Origin: Pigoraptor vietnamica | Lineage: Eukaryota; Opisthokonta; Filasterea | Length of the DNA stretch: 64,000 bases | Reading direction: 5' to 3' | Assembly: GCA_943704525.1 (NCBI GenBank) | Contig: CALSCQ010000533.1 | Span: forward strand, 1-64,000 | In this document: positions 1 through 12,370 of the stretch, piece by piece | Layout: each line of letters opens with the position of its first letter | Numbering within the stretch: position 1 is the stretch's first letter | The notes under the pieces: model-generated | Told to the model about the DNA's origin: nothing | The model's input: the letters and a program-made list of their open reading frames with translations, nothing else | Database searches by the model: none | Position numbers and translations under genes: made by a program

Positions 1-1963
1 GGGGGGGGTCCACAGGCGGGCTGTGGTACGCACCAGAAACGATATCTGTTGGAAGAGGCCCGACGATGGCCGGGGCTCCACGCCCGCGGCGGCGTTGAAC
101 GACCTGCGCCCTCACGGTCAGGCAGAGCCAACGCCACGGAACCAACGACCAGCAGGCCTAATGAAAGAGAGAAAGGATAGGACAGCCGCAGCCGTCCGAT
201 AGTGCCTTGTTGCAGACCCACCTGTTCGCTTCGTCGTACATCCGCGACATGATTCCGCCGACCGCCTGCGCGTCAATACGTCAATGGCTGCGACAATGCA
301 AGTCGCGCCCCTCACGCACGTGACGCACCTTGAGCACGACCTCATCCTCAATCTCGCCAATGGCACGGGCGTAAGCATTGGGGGCCTCGTGCTTGCGATA
401 CGTCGCCAGCAGCGTCAGCAGAATGAGCGCATCCGGCGCCAGCTGGTCTCGCAGGGCCGGATTCACAAATATCTGCACGGCGTGGCGAGACGGCGGATCA
501 GGCGCAGCGTGGGGATGGGTGGCGGTGGATCGGGCGCAGCGGGTGGGTGGCAGTGGAGGGCGCAGCGGGGCACCTTCAAAAGGCTGTCGAAGACGCTGTT
601 GATCATGAGGTACTCGACGAGCGTGTTCTGGTGGATGTTGTCGGACGCCGTCGCAATCATCACGAGTAAGCGCAGCGCAAGCGATTTGGTCGGGGCTGCG
701 CGCGTGGAGGATCAATACTTCGCACTGCACGGTGCACGCCATTCGCACCCACCCGCGACACTCACTGCGCACTGCACAAGCACCCCACCCCATTCGCACC
801 CACCCGCGAAATTGCCCGCTAGGATGGCTTGGATGGCCGAGAACAGCGCCTGGTTCACGACGCGGTGAGTACTCGGGCATGCGCGTGTGCACCGTGTGCG
901 TTTTGTGCGGTTGAGAGGAGGGAGAGAGAGCACCTGTGCCATCTGCCGTCCCATTGGACCACCGCCAACATCCCAGCCACGCTCCCACACCACGGCCCTG
1001 CACCCACCTGGAATTGGGCGGCGGCCTCGTCAAACCGCACAAGGAGGTTGATGACGTCAAAGCCAAAGTTCATGAAATTCTTGCGGAAAATGGCCTTGAG
1101 GAGCACGCACAGGATCTGAGAGAGAGTGTGTGTGTGTGTAGAGGGAGAGAGATAGGGAGCGAGATATGATAGCGGGAGAGAGAATTCGTTAGGGCCACTC
1201 CGCGCACACCAGCGCCGCCAACGCACGGCGCACCTGCAGTGCATTCGTGACGCGAATGTGATTGTCGTCGGACAGAGCCGCACAGCAACGTGCGAACACG
1301 AGGTTGATGTTGTCCTGCGAGAGGAGCGAATCAGCACTTCCTGCGCACACATGCAATGCATGCATGCAGATGGCTTTCAGCACGTGCGTGCGGAATTCAG
1401 CGGATCGCTCGCTCCTGTGTGAATTGGGTGGTGTGGCATGCACGCGTCCGTGTGTGGGTAGGTTGTGTCTGTGTGGGTGTGGGTACGTGTACTGTTTCGT
1501 GTAGTGCACATGTGCGGCCGACGTGCGCGGACTTCCCATCGACCCAACTTCCTACGACCAATGTGTGCGCACGCACCTTGATTGCAAGCAGATGGTCCTC
1601 GCCGAGCTGCGCGACCGACTGCTCCAGGAAGGCGCCATTCACCTTGACCAACAGGAGCTCGTTCCAGAAATTGGGTTGCTCTGCCGACGGGTCGTCGCCC
1701 TGCGTCGCGACGGCTTCAGCACATGCACGCACGCAAAGTGCGAAGGGTCGCACTTGTGCTTGCGATTGTCCACAAGCAACAAGCATACTGCATACGGTGT
1801 GGCGGTGATGCACTGCGTGCGACTCACACACCTTGAAGAACGACTCGAATATCTGCACAAACTTCTCCTTGAGCGGCGCCTTGCTGGCCCCCTTGGTGTC
1901 GCGCCGCAGCAACACCGGCCCCTGCGCCGCCGCCGCCGCACCCGCGTCCGTCTCGCGCATCAT
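1..1963 (-). CDS. ARMH3: ARMH3 (C10orf76/UPF0668) armadillo-like protein, 3' part missing at window edge
   Basis: Recognised from conserved blocks: KAPLKEKFVQIFESFF near the start, FWNELLLVKVN, LSDDNHIRVTNALQ, FGFDVINLLVRFDEA and DNIHQNTLVEYLMINSVFD, which follow the animal ARMH3 N-terminus in order. Predicted exons (minus strand, 5' to 3'): 1963-1832, 1699-1577, 1314-1234, 1115-1008, 849-804, 695-574, 472-329, 265-222 and 103-34. All join in phase with GT-AG introns. The ninth exon is the least certain. In animals ARMH3 is a cytosolic helical-repeat protein that works with PI4KB and GBF1 to maintain Golgi PI4P. About 240 residues are present, roughly a third of the animal protein; the remainder lies left of the window. 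ATG codons at 1963 and 1960 are in tandem; I use the first. Confidence 0.9.
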
Positions 1964-2440
1964 GGCTGCAGCCCGCCCAGCCCTCCCCACGAGGGGAGAA
2001 GCCAGCGGGCGGGGTGCGTGGGGGCCGGATCCGCAGACGCACACAGCTGACGGGGCGCAAAAACACACACACGCACAGTGGCAAGTGGCACGACTGTCGA
2101 GTGCCAATAAGAATGCGACCCGCGTGTGCTGTGCTGGCGAGTGTGCGGGGTGCAAAGAGGCCTGCGCGTGAATGGGTTAAATAAAGGCGGCGACAGCGAC
2201 ATGCATCTGCCCTGCACCCGAGTTGCCAGTCTGATAAAATTTGGGTGTTGTGCACGTGACGACCAACTCTTTGCGTTTGTTTTCTTCTGATTTCAGTGCT
2301 TCGACATTCCTGCTGCTGCGCTCGAACTGAGACGGAGTGAGGCGCGCACAGGAATACGCTGTGGTGCCACCGTTGGGAATCAAAGGAGAGCGGCGCCTGT
2401 AACCCATTCATTGCACGTGCGTGGGCTGCCAGCAGCCGGC
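1964..2440. other. intergenic spacer between ARMH3 start and cathepsin end
   Basis: No coding signal is seen on either strand. It should hold the ARMH3 promoter and the cathepsin 3' UTR; no clear TATA box or poly(A) signal was recognised. Confidence 0.5.
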
Positions 2441-3596
2441 TTAAACCTGAGGGTACGACGCAACCGTCGCGACACCGCACTGGTTGTTCTTGTTGCGGCT
2501 CATGAAAATGTAGCCGGCCTGCCCCCACGTCGGTCCCCACTGCAGAGAACGGGCAGTCGGTGAGAAGCGCAATCACACATCGGCACGTGCAATAAGCGAC
2601 ACACTAAAACGCAGCCACAACGCCCGCGCAAGTCCCACTGCTTACCGAGTTTTTCACAATGTAGTACGCCGTGCCGTTCAGGGAGCCGTAGCCCACAGCA
2701 AGGACGCCGTGGTCCAGCTCCGTCGGCGAGCACGCGGGCTCGTCGTAGACGCCCGTCGAGTAGAACTGGAAGCTCGGGTGGCTCGCGTCAATGGCAATGG
2801 ACACGGGGCCAACAGTCGCAATGGCGTTCTGAAGGTCCGCCTCGTTGCCCTGCGCAATGTCCACGTGACCCGACACCGTCGCGCCGACCTTCCCGCTGGA
2901 CGCCTTGCACGTCCCGTTCGCGGCCGTGTACGCATAGCTGTCCTCCGTGTCGAGGCCGCCGACCGACTTGATGTAGTTGAAGGCGTTGTCCATGAGGCCC
3001 CCGCCGCAGCCAGAGTTGCCAAACGACGCCGAGCAGTCGACAATCTGCTGCTCGCTGAGCGAAACGAGCGTGCCCGTCTTGATGGCCGTCTGGCCCTCCA
3101 GCGATCCCGTCGCCGAGAAAGCGTAGCTGCGAGCGAACACCAAGCGGTTAGTCAGCCTCATTACAGTCAACGCAGCAATCGCCGGCCAGTTTACACACCA
3201 CGAGCCGCACTGCTGCTGGTTCTTGACGGGCGTCACGACGTTCTTCTCACGCCAATCGACAGAGTCCGGGAGCGCGACGTTATGCGCAGGAACATACGGC
3301 ATGCCCGTCTGCTTCGTCGACGCCTGCTTGCCGAGCATCATCGAGCAAAACTCAGCAGACGTAAGGTCACCGAAGTGGTTCATGGCGAGCGTGAACCCCG
3401 TTGCACGCGCGTTGTGTTCGTTGATCATGGCGAGGTTCTGGTGATAGATCTTCATGCGATAAGCCTCCTCCGCAGCCGATGCATACGACTTGGAGTGGTG
3501 CGCCTTCCAGGCCACAAAGTCCGTCATGTCCATCGCGGGCGCAGCAAACACGCTGGCAACGAGTGCCGCAACAACGAAAATACGAAGCGGCGACAT
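2441..3596 (-). CDS. cathepsin L-like papain-family cysteine protease (preproenzyme)
   Basis: Three exons (3596-3199, 3126-2646, 2539-2441) give 325 residues. A signal peptide ([19 protein letters not shown]) is followed by an I29 inhibitor propeptide ([12 protein letters not shown], then an ERFNIN-like [20 protein letters not shown] and [13 protein letters not shown]). The mature C1A domain begins near LPDSVDWR. The oxyanion Gln and catalytic Cys lie in NQQQCGSCYAFSATG, the catalytic His in [12 protein letters not shown] and the Asn in YIVKNSWGPTWG. Intron 1 splits the catalytic Cys codon (TG|C), and the Trp that usually follows the Cys is Tyr here. An in-frame non-ATG extension runs to 3623, but the ATG at 3596 starts the signal peptide cleanly. 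Likely lysosomal or secreted digestive protease; which cathepsin L-group member cannot be told. Confidence 0.97.
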
Positions 3597-4459
3597 CTCC
3601 AGTACAGCGTAAAACGAAAACAACTCGTAGCTTTTTGTCTCTTCCTCTTTGTGTGCCTCGATGTTTCCTTAACTTACACAGACGCAAAGTGCGAGTGAGA
3701 GTGTGTGAGCCAGCATGTGAGATCCCATTAGCCATTTGCCCGTGACGTCGCAGAAATTCCGTCTCGATATGGCAAATCTGCGCCACAAAATCCTTAGTTT
3801 AGCAAGGGCGTGGCAGCACGCGTTGTCACGTGTCTACACGTGCTATCGACAGCCAGATATCTGCCACACAATAATAATAAGTAATGCCATGCCATCATGC
3901 GGCAACTGCGGAACCGGTTACTCGACTTCGCTGACTACTTTTGTGGTATCATTTCGTTTTTTCTTTCAAGGCGTCTCCTGTCCCGTACAGTACAATACAA
4001 CATATACTAAATATTTGTGTTGTATTGTTCGGGACATATATCTATATATCTACATTTTGCATGGGACATGGAATCGCCCAATACGAGCGAATTGTTGTGC
4101 CATCAACAAACAGTTGCGGAACTTGCATCAGGACTGAAAAGGTGGGACACGGGGCTAAGATGATTAGGACTAAATGCGTCTTTGAGGTGTGATGTTCTCT
4201 AGTTCAGTCCTCTTGATGAAGGATACACGAGAACAGGCGTACTCGTGCATGTCAGTATCCGCTTCTGTGGAAGAATTGGCTTACATATGATCATTTTCAA
4301 TCTATTCTATGATTCACTTGTCGAGTCATGTAATTGTGTAACTATGTTCAGTGCCTCTAACTATTATTTTATTAACTATTCTGCTATTGAGGTACTACAA
4401 CAAGTGGAACAGCAAATCAAAGAAGTCAAAAGTCAAAAGATCCAGACTTGCAACTTCCT
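3597..4459. other. AT-rich intergenic island
   Basis: About 860 bp, clearly lower in GC than its flanks, between the cathepsin promoter and the 3' end of KRR1. No credible exon was found. It contains the imperfect inverted repeat listed separately. Confidence 0.6.
3979..4036. repeat. imperfect inverted repeat (hairpin) in AT-rich spacer
   Basis: The left arm (3979-4001) reads TGTCCCG then, after a 6-nt interruption, ACAATACAAC. The right arm (4019-4036) is GTTGTATTGT, one unpaired base, then CGGGACA, its reverse complement. The loop is about 17 nt. It could be a small structured RNA, a transcription-related hairpin, or a short MITE-like remnant. No target-site duplication was recognised. Confidence 0.6.
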
Positions 4460-6235
<1,776 letters not shown>

Positions 6236-6467
6236 GACTTCGGTGCGCTGGTGCAGGGCGTGTGTGAAACGAAAACGCCGACGTGTGTGTTGAGGAGAAC
6301 AGTCCTTGTGCTCCACTTCAACACGTGCTGGACGCCGGCAGCCGTTACTTATTGCCCGATTTCCCGTGTATCCGAATAGCACACAGCAGTGCGTTTTCGT
6401 CAAAGGGCCGTGGGTTGATCAGTTTGAACAACGGACGCAGCGACTGAACTGAGACAACGCTCTGAGA
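6236..6467. promoter_or_regulatory. divergent promoter, KRR1 / uL15m
   Basis: The 232 bp between the two ATGs must carry both 5' UTRs and a shared promoter for two ribosome-related genes. No consensus element was identified; this is inferred from layout alone. Confidence 0.5.
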
Positions 6468-7687
6468 ATGGGGGGCATGCGGCGGTTCGCCGCGTCTTTG
6501 CGTGCCCCCATTGTGGCCACTACCCTCGCAGACATTGCACGGTCCGCACGCGTCGACCTTGGAAACCTGCGGCCGTTGCCACGTCGCGTGGTGCGTGATG
6601 CGCTGTTTATTTGTGTGGCCTCTTTCGCGACTGTGGCAATGGCAGTGTCTGTGCTTACGCCTTTGGTGTGTGGGTGTGTGGATGCTTGGGTGTGATGTGT
6701 AAAATATGTGCATGGGTCTGTTCTAAGTCGCGCATGTCCGATTTTTGTCTGCAGTGCATTATGGGCTTGCACAGTTGCGTTTTGAGGCCTGTGTGCCTTT
6801 GGCCCGTGTGTCCTGCGCCTGCTTAGTCTGCCTGTTTGTGTTGCCAGGTGTGCTGTGCGCCTCACACATTGCATTGACGCGCTCCCAAACACCGCAGGCC
6901 CAGCGTGTGGGGCGCGGGCCTGGCTCCCACCGCGGCAAGCACAGCGGCAAGCCGCGCAAGGGCATGGGCAAGTGGAACAACCGGCCGGGGCCCGCTTTCG
7001 AGAGCCAGACGCCCTTCCACCGCCTCCTCCCCAAGCGCGGATTCAGGAATATCCCGTGGGTGCGCTGCGGTGGCCGTGGGGCGCGTGGCATCCAACCATT
7101 CCTGACGCCACTTCGCGCGCAGACACAAACTTGAGTTCCAGGTCGTGAATTTGGGGCGGCTGCAGCAGTTCATCGACCAAGGCCGCATCTCCCCGGGCGC
7201 ACCCATCACTATGCATACCCTACAGCGCTCTGGGGCAGTGGCCGGAAGGATTCGCCACGGCGTGAAACTGCTCGCTGATGTGGGTTGTTGGGTGGTGGTG
7301 ACGGTGCTTTGTTCTGCGTTGTGTGTGGCGGTGGTCCTTGCCCGTGGCTGGTCTGACAGGGCGGGCGGGCGTGTGCAGGGCGCCGAGTTTTTCCGCACTC
7401 CCGTGGACATTGTTGTGAGCCGCGCGTCCAAGGCGGCCATCGAGGCTGTTGAACGAGCCGGGGGCAAGGTCACGTGCAAGTACTATGGGCCCGTGGGCCT
7501 TCGCTGCCTCCTCAAGCCCGAGAAATTTGCGCTCCCCGTGCGCGACGCCATCCCTGCCAAGTTCAAGTTGCGCCTGTACTACAGCGACCCCGCCAACAGG
7601 GGTTATCTGGACCGCGTGGGCCCGAACAAGTTCGTTATACGGCGCACGGATGTGCGGGCGCAGGAAGTGCCCTCGGCCGCGCAGTGA
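6468..7687 (+). CDS. MRPL15: mitochondrial large-subunit ribosomal protein uL15m (MRPL15)
   Basis: Exons 6468-6590, 6898-7055, 7123-7279 and 7379-7687 give 248 residues. The uL15 signature is RVGRGPGSHRGKHSGKPRKG followed by a glycine-poor loop and TPFHRLLPKRGFRN, then QVVNLGRLQQFIDQGRISP and the C-terminal SKAAIEAVERAGGKV strand-helix. The tail SDPANRGYLDRVG resembles animal MRPL15 (YYTDAKNRGYL), which separates it from the cytosolic uL15/L27a. The first 40 residues are Arg/Ala-rich and low in acids, consistent with a mitochondrial presequence. It is head to head with KRR1. Confidence 0.93.
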
Positions 7688-7802
7688 GCGGGTGCGATTA
7701 GTTGATTGGTGGTTTAATAGCGGCGTTGCGGCGCGTGGGTGCGTTGCGTGCGTTCTGTACAAGCTTGAGTGAAGCGGCTGTCTCACGTCAGGTCCGTGGC
7801 TG

Positions 7803-8805
7803 TCACCAATCGCGGGCGCCGTGCGCGGGCTTCATCATGCTCTCCTGCGGTGCACAGCGAGAGCCATGGTGCGGTGCGGTCAGCGGCTCCATGACGTGTA
7901 GCAGGTAGCGGAACGGCCTTTTCCCCGGGGGAGGGGGGGGCAAATAGGTTGTCGCCACGAATGCGACGTGTTGGGAGCCGCAAAAAATGGCTGGTGGTGG
8001 CCGCCCAGTACACCCACCCGCACTTCCCATCGCAGGCGATTACGGCTCTGCTCCTCCGGGGTGCGCTGTCGCGACCACTGCGCCGCATACTGGTGGTAGC
8101 GGGCCACGGGATCCGACTTGCGGCCTGGGCACACGGGAACGGGCGTGCAATGAGAGCCCGCCCGGAGGGACGGCCAGGGGACGGACAGCATCAGTGGCAG
8201 GGCGGGAATGCACGACGCACCAGAAAGTGGCCGCTGTTCGGGCCGTGCGCGCGGCGCGCTCTGCACGCACATTCGCCCAGTCAGCCGGAATGTCGAAACG
8301 ACGCCAAAACAAGGCCACTACGGCGTTAGAACGATGGACGGATCGCTGTTTGGAGAAAAAAGAGAGACACATCAACGCACCGCTGGTCGTGAGGTTCCCC
8401 CTTGCTCTGCCAATTGCCGCGGTGCTTCTTTCTCGCGATGGACATTGCGCTCGTTCTCCGTCGCCTTGCGTGCCGTTGGCGGCGTGTCATGTAGTGCCAT
8501 GAGGAGTAAATCTGCAGTTGCGGCGACGCATTTTCGTTATTCACGGCCCGTGGGCCGCATGTGCGCTATTGCGATTGTGAATGAGAATGAAACAGTTCCA
8601 ATCATCGTCAGACCGTCCCCCCCCCCCCCTAGGTGCACACGCCGTGCAATGTTCCGCAAGCGTTAGGGGAAGGACGTTTTCAGCCCAGTGGCGCACCGTC
8701 ATAAAACTCATCCAAAATCGAGTCGGGCACGTCACGGTGGCCAAGGCCCTCGAGCTGCCTGCGGACGTCCTCTTTTGTGAACCACGGTTGCACGCTTTGC
8801 GCCAT
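7803..8805 (-). CDS. HYLS1: HYLS1-type centriolar protein, compact form
   Basis: Five short exons (8805-8697, 8511-8381, 8260-8221, 8124-8018, 7844-7803) join in phase to give 142 residues. The N-terminus WFTKEDVRRQLEGLGHRDVP followed by DSILDEF matches the conserved N-terminal motif of non-vertebrate HYLS1. The C-terminus KSDPVARYHQYAAQWSRQ, then LRWEVRESM, matches the HYLS1 box (human ARYFEYKRDWDSIR, LRWGVREQM). HYLS1 binds centrioles through SAS-4/CPAP and is needed for ciliogenesis. The linker between the two motifs is only about 70 residues, so the protein is about half the human length (299). None of the exons forms a long ORF, so ORF-based annotation would miss it. The exon 2 and 3 boundaries rest on phase and consensus sites. 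Confidence 0.85.
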
Positions 8806-8958
8806 GGCAACCCCCTGAGTAGCAGCCTTTGCTCACAATGCGGCAGTGAGAAACAAGAGGCAGAGCAACCAACTTCACAGAAATGAGCCCCCTCTGCGCA
8901 AGGGTCGATTGTGTTGCTCCAAAGTTCAAATTTGGCGCCCAGTGATCACGTGCATCTG

Positions 8959-10420
8959 TTACACTTTATCCACAGCCCTGGTGGTGCGCTCTTCCCCTTG
9001 CTCGCGCTGCGCTCCCACGGTCGGGCGTCGCACGGGCGTCGGCACCAGGTTATAAACGATGAGTCCGCATACGACCAGCGCAAACCCCACAAAGTAGAGG
9101 GCAGCGAACTGCGATATGCGATCGGTGAGATACACGGTACGGCACACAGTATTTCAGCGGCACATGGCACCATTACCTTCATGTGAAAAACGAAGAGACC
9201 GAACAGCAGCGAGTAGAAGTCGGCAGTGAGAAGCGAGAGGTTGAGAAAGGTTGCGCTTGACAGGACCATGAGCACCGGGCAGAGGGAGTACAGGCTGAAG
9301 AGACAGGCGGCAAATCCCAGCAACAGCAGCACTGCGACGAAGCAAGGCATCAAGGCAAGCAAAACGACAGCGGACGCAAGACACGTGGCGCGGATGCATA
9401 ACAGACAATGCGCTCTCTCGCGCCACACGTACCTATCTGCCAGTCCCAATGGATGGTTGCGATGTCATGTCGCTCGGCAATGGCGCTGCGCAGTATTAGT
9501 CACAATCAGCCGCCGCGGACACTGCGCCAGCACGACGTGGCAAACTCACATTTGCACGCCGCTAATGAGCGTTCCAAAGAGACCGAGAAGCGCCAGGTAT
9601 TCGGCGCGGTCGAATCGCCGCACCATGAACTCCTGTGCCACGTTGGACACGCCGTACAAGAGCGCGCCCGCAAGGCACAACACGTCACCCACAGCGGGAT
9701 TCGCTGCGTGCCGGCACACTCAGCACAATGCAGTGCGTTGCGGTAGTGAGTCAGGCGCGGTCACTCACCGGCAGAGGGACCGTCCGAGTCGTTGTACTTG
9801 ATGTCCGACGCGACCAGCGCGCCGAGGCCACCCAGGCACACGGCAATGCCCGCAAAGTGCACCCACTTGTAACGCACGTTGAGCACAAACCACGACAAAA
9901 CAACGACGGACGGGATGGCGAAGCAGTCGAGCAGCTGGACGCTCGTGAACGACGTGTACTCGTACGCTTTGACAACGAGAAAATTGGCCTCGACGTCAAC
10001 GAGCGCCAGCAGCGCATACCGCAGCCAGTGCATCCGCAGCGCGCCCTTCAGCGTTCCGCGCCGCGCAAGCACCACTCCATACACGCCTGCCAAGAGCGCG
10101 TAGTTGAGAAAGCTCTGCGTCGTGGGAATGTGCACATTCCGCTCGGACAGCATGTTGCTCGTCACGCCCGTCCCCGTCACAAACAGCGACAACAGCTGTC
10201 CGATGGCCAGCGCCAGGACCACGCCCCGGTCAAATCGCGAGATCCAGCGAAGCCGCCACGGCCCCGTGCATGCGAGCGGCGCTCCCTCCTCGACGATACC
10301 GTCGCTAGGGCCGTCCTCACCCGCCTCGGTGTCGTCCACCGGAGATGCCTCGCCCTCCGCCTCGGGGACAAGGCGGGCGCTCTCGCCCACATCCTCGTCA
10401 CAGGCATCGACGGAGTGCAT
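8959..10420 (-). CDS. SLC35F1/F2-family putative solute transporter (DMT fold)
   Basis: Exons 10420-9769, 9703-9550, 9485-9433, 9331-9177 and 9108-8959 give 387 residues. After an acidic cytosolic N-terminus of about 60 residues come roughly ten TM helices. The family blocks are LALVDVEANFLVVKAYEYTS, SVQLLDCFAIPSVV, ALLYGVSNVAQEF, WDWQIG, and LNLSLLTADFYSLLFGLFVF, which are diagnostic of SLC35F1/F2/F6-like members of the drug/metabolite transporter superfamily. The substrate of this subfamily is poorly known, so none is assigned. The first in-frame ATG (10420) is used; a TTG-led extension upstream was discounted. Divergent from the next gene across 289 bp. Confidence 0.92.
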
Positions 10421-10709
10421 GTCTGCGAGCGGCAATGCCGCGCGACGCGGACAGCACTCGTGCCGTGCATCCCCAGTTCTGTTTGCTCGTGGGGCCGAAT
10501 CAATCGAGCACGTGACGGGTTACCCGCCAAATTCAAACCGCCAAACATCACACTGACGAGACACACCGCTATTCCGCTACTGTCAGCGGACGAAGAGCTG
10601 TCGCATGTTTTGTTGGAATGTGTGTGTAGCAAGCGTCTCCCGCGGGCGTGCGGGCGGCTCCCTCTTCGCATCCACCTGAGTCCCCCTGGCTGAGACTCCC
10701 ATCCGAACG

Positions 10710-12269
10710 ATGGACGACGACCTCGAAGAGTTCGCGTCCTCCGGCGACGAAGGTGAGCGTCCCTTCATGTCCGTGTTCCGCTTATTGTGCTGCCTAATTC
10801 ACTGGAGGGCAATGCAGCCGCGCACGCCCGGTCGGTTGCGACGCGGCCCGCGCGCCGGTTCGCCTTTGTTACTCCCCCGCGCCCAAAGGACCTCGGTCAC
10901 GTGGATGCTGGCTTCCGCCCTCACCGCGCATGGGTGCGTCGCGTGTCTGGCGCCGTGTGCGTCTTCAAACGGCTATCTTACATGGCTGTCACGTGCTGCT
11001 TCTGCGCAGGACGTCTCGCGGCGACGGGTCCACGAGGACGAGATTGACTCTGGTGATGACGAGCAACGGTGCGCGCTGCGCGCGCCCGTCGCCCCCACGC
11101 CGCGTTTCAGCGCCGCGCCGCCCTCGGAGGAGATCGAGGGCTTTGTGTCTGACGCATCGGACGACGTGGAGCCGCAGGGTCTCGCTGGGCAGGTGGGTCG
11201 AACTTGCTATAGGCGCCCCGCTGTCGACGTTTTGTGAACATGAGAATGCGTGCACGCAGAACGCCCACGAGCGGTCGCGCGCTCCATTTCTGCCGCCTGC
11301 GGTCCCACCGAGCGCTGGGACGCCTGCGATGCGCATCCATGACTCCGGCGGCAAGAAGCGGCGGAGAGTGCGGTGGGTGGCAGAGGTTGCTGGCGTCGTG
11401 CTTTTATTCCGCTTGCTGAATTGGACTGCATTTGCGGCAGCGGTCCGCTTGGCGAGCAGCTCCGGAGGGCCCTTGCGGCTGCGTCATCCGACAACGCAAT
11501 GTGGCTGCATGGGCTGCAACGGTCTCCACCGAGTGCCCCTGCGGCACACCTGACACTCCGCTGCAGTGGCGTCCGCACGCGCGGAAGCCACGAAGCAGTG
11601 CGGCTGACTGTTGTGGGTGGTGACGAAACGGCCACCGTCCCCAGTGGAGCCATGGCGTTGGTCGTGTCGGCAGATGGCCTGTTGTTTCGCCAGTTCCACG
11701 AAGGCACCGCGACCTCCATTTGCGGCTCCTGGTAAGTTGCGTTGAATGGTTCGAGTGCCCTCCTCCGCTGTCTCACCCCCTGCACGTGCAGGACGTGTGT
11801 GCGTGGGTCGGCCGGTCAGACCTTCCTCGTGAATGCGGCGCGGTGCCGTACGCTGCAATCGCCAGCGCCTGGCAACGGACCGGCTTGCGCGGATGCGGAG
11901 GTTGCGGCCATGCGGCGCGAGACCTTCAGCAGGGCCGCGGCGACAGGGAATGCGACAAGCACAGCCACGAGCGCGGCGACCGAGCCCATTCGCAGTACTC
12001 CAATTGGCAACATCGACCCTTACAGCCCTGCGATCGCCATATCCGGGACGGTTCGCAGTGTGTCAGTCGGTGGGGCCTTCGTCCATGTTGCCGTGGAGGA
12101 CCTGTCCGGCCTGTGCGTTGTCCGCCATGCCGCGACGAATGCCACGACCCTCCATGCGGGCGTACCTTTTGTGGGAGATAAGCTTCGCGTCGTAGGGCGC
12201 ACCAGAGACGCTGCGTTGGTTGCGCCGCATGCTTTTGCGTTCGTTTTGGCGGCTGATGACGAGACGTGA
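10710..12269 (+). CDS. uncharacterised acidic protein with possible C-terminal OB-fold
   Basis: Exons 10710-10752, 10818-10933, 11010-11192, 11260-11372, 11441-11731 and 11792-12269 join in phase to give about 407 residues. The N-terminus (MDDDLEEFASSGDE) and the DEIDSGDDE and EEIEGFVSDASDDVEP segments are acidic and probably disordered. A KKRRRVR stretch could be a nuclear localisation signal. The last 80 residues (AISGTVRSVSVGG, VAVEDLSGLCVVR, VGDKLRVVGRTRDA) alternate strands and glycines like an OB-fold. Overall architecture (acidic disordered N-terminus, basic patch, OB-like end) resembles DNA-repair adaptors such as HROB, but I see no specific sequence match, so no function is assigned. 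The phase-consistent exon chain supports a real gene. Confidence 0.6.
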
Positions 12270-12370
12270 TATAAATCGCTGGTTAGTCCCCTTGATGGCA
12301 GCAGATGACGGGGTGAAAATGGCGCGCACGCAACCCTCGGCACGCGCGACATTCCGTTGCAGCTGCCGAC

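Noticed and set aside
10710-12269. Identification as HROB/MCM8IP or another named OB protein
   Set aside because: Only the general layout agrees; no specific motif match could be seen by eye.
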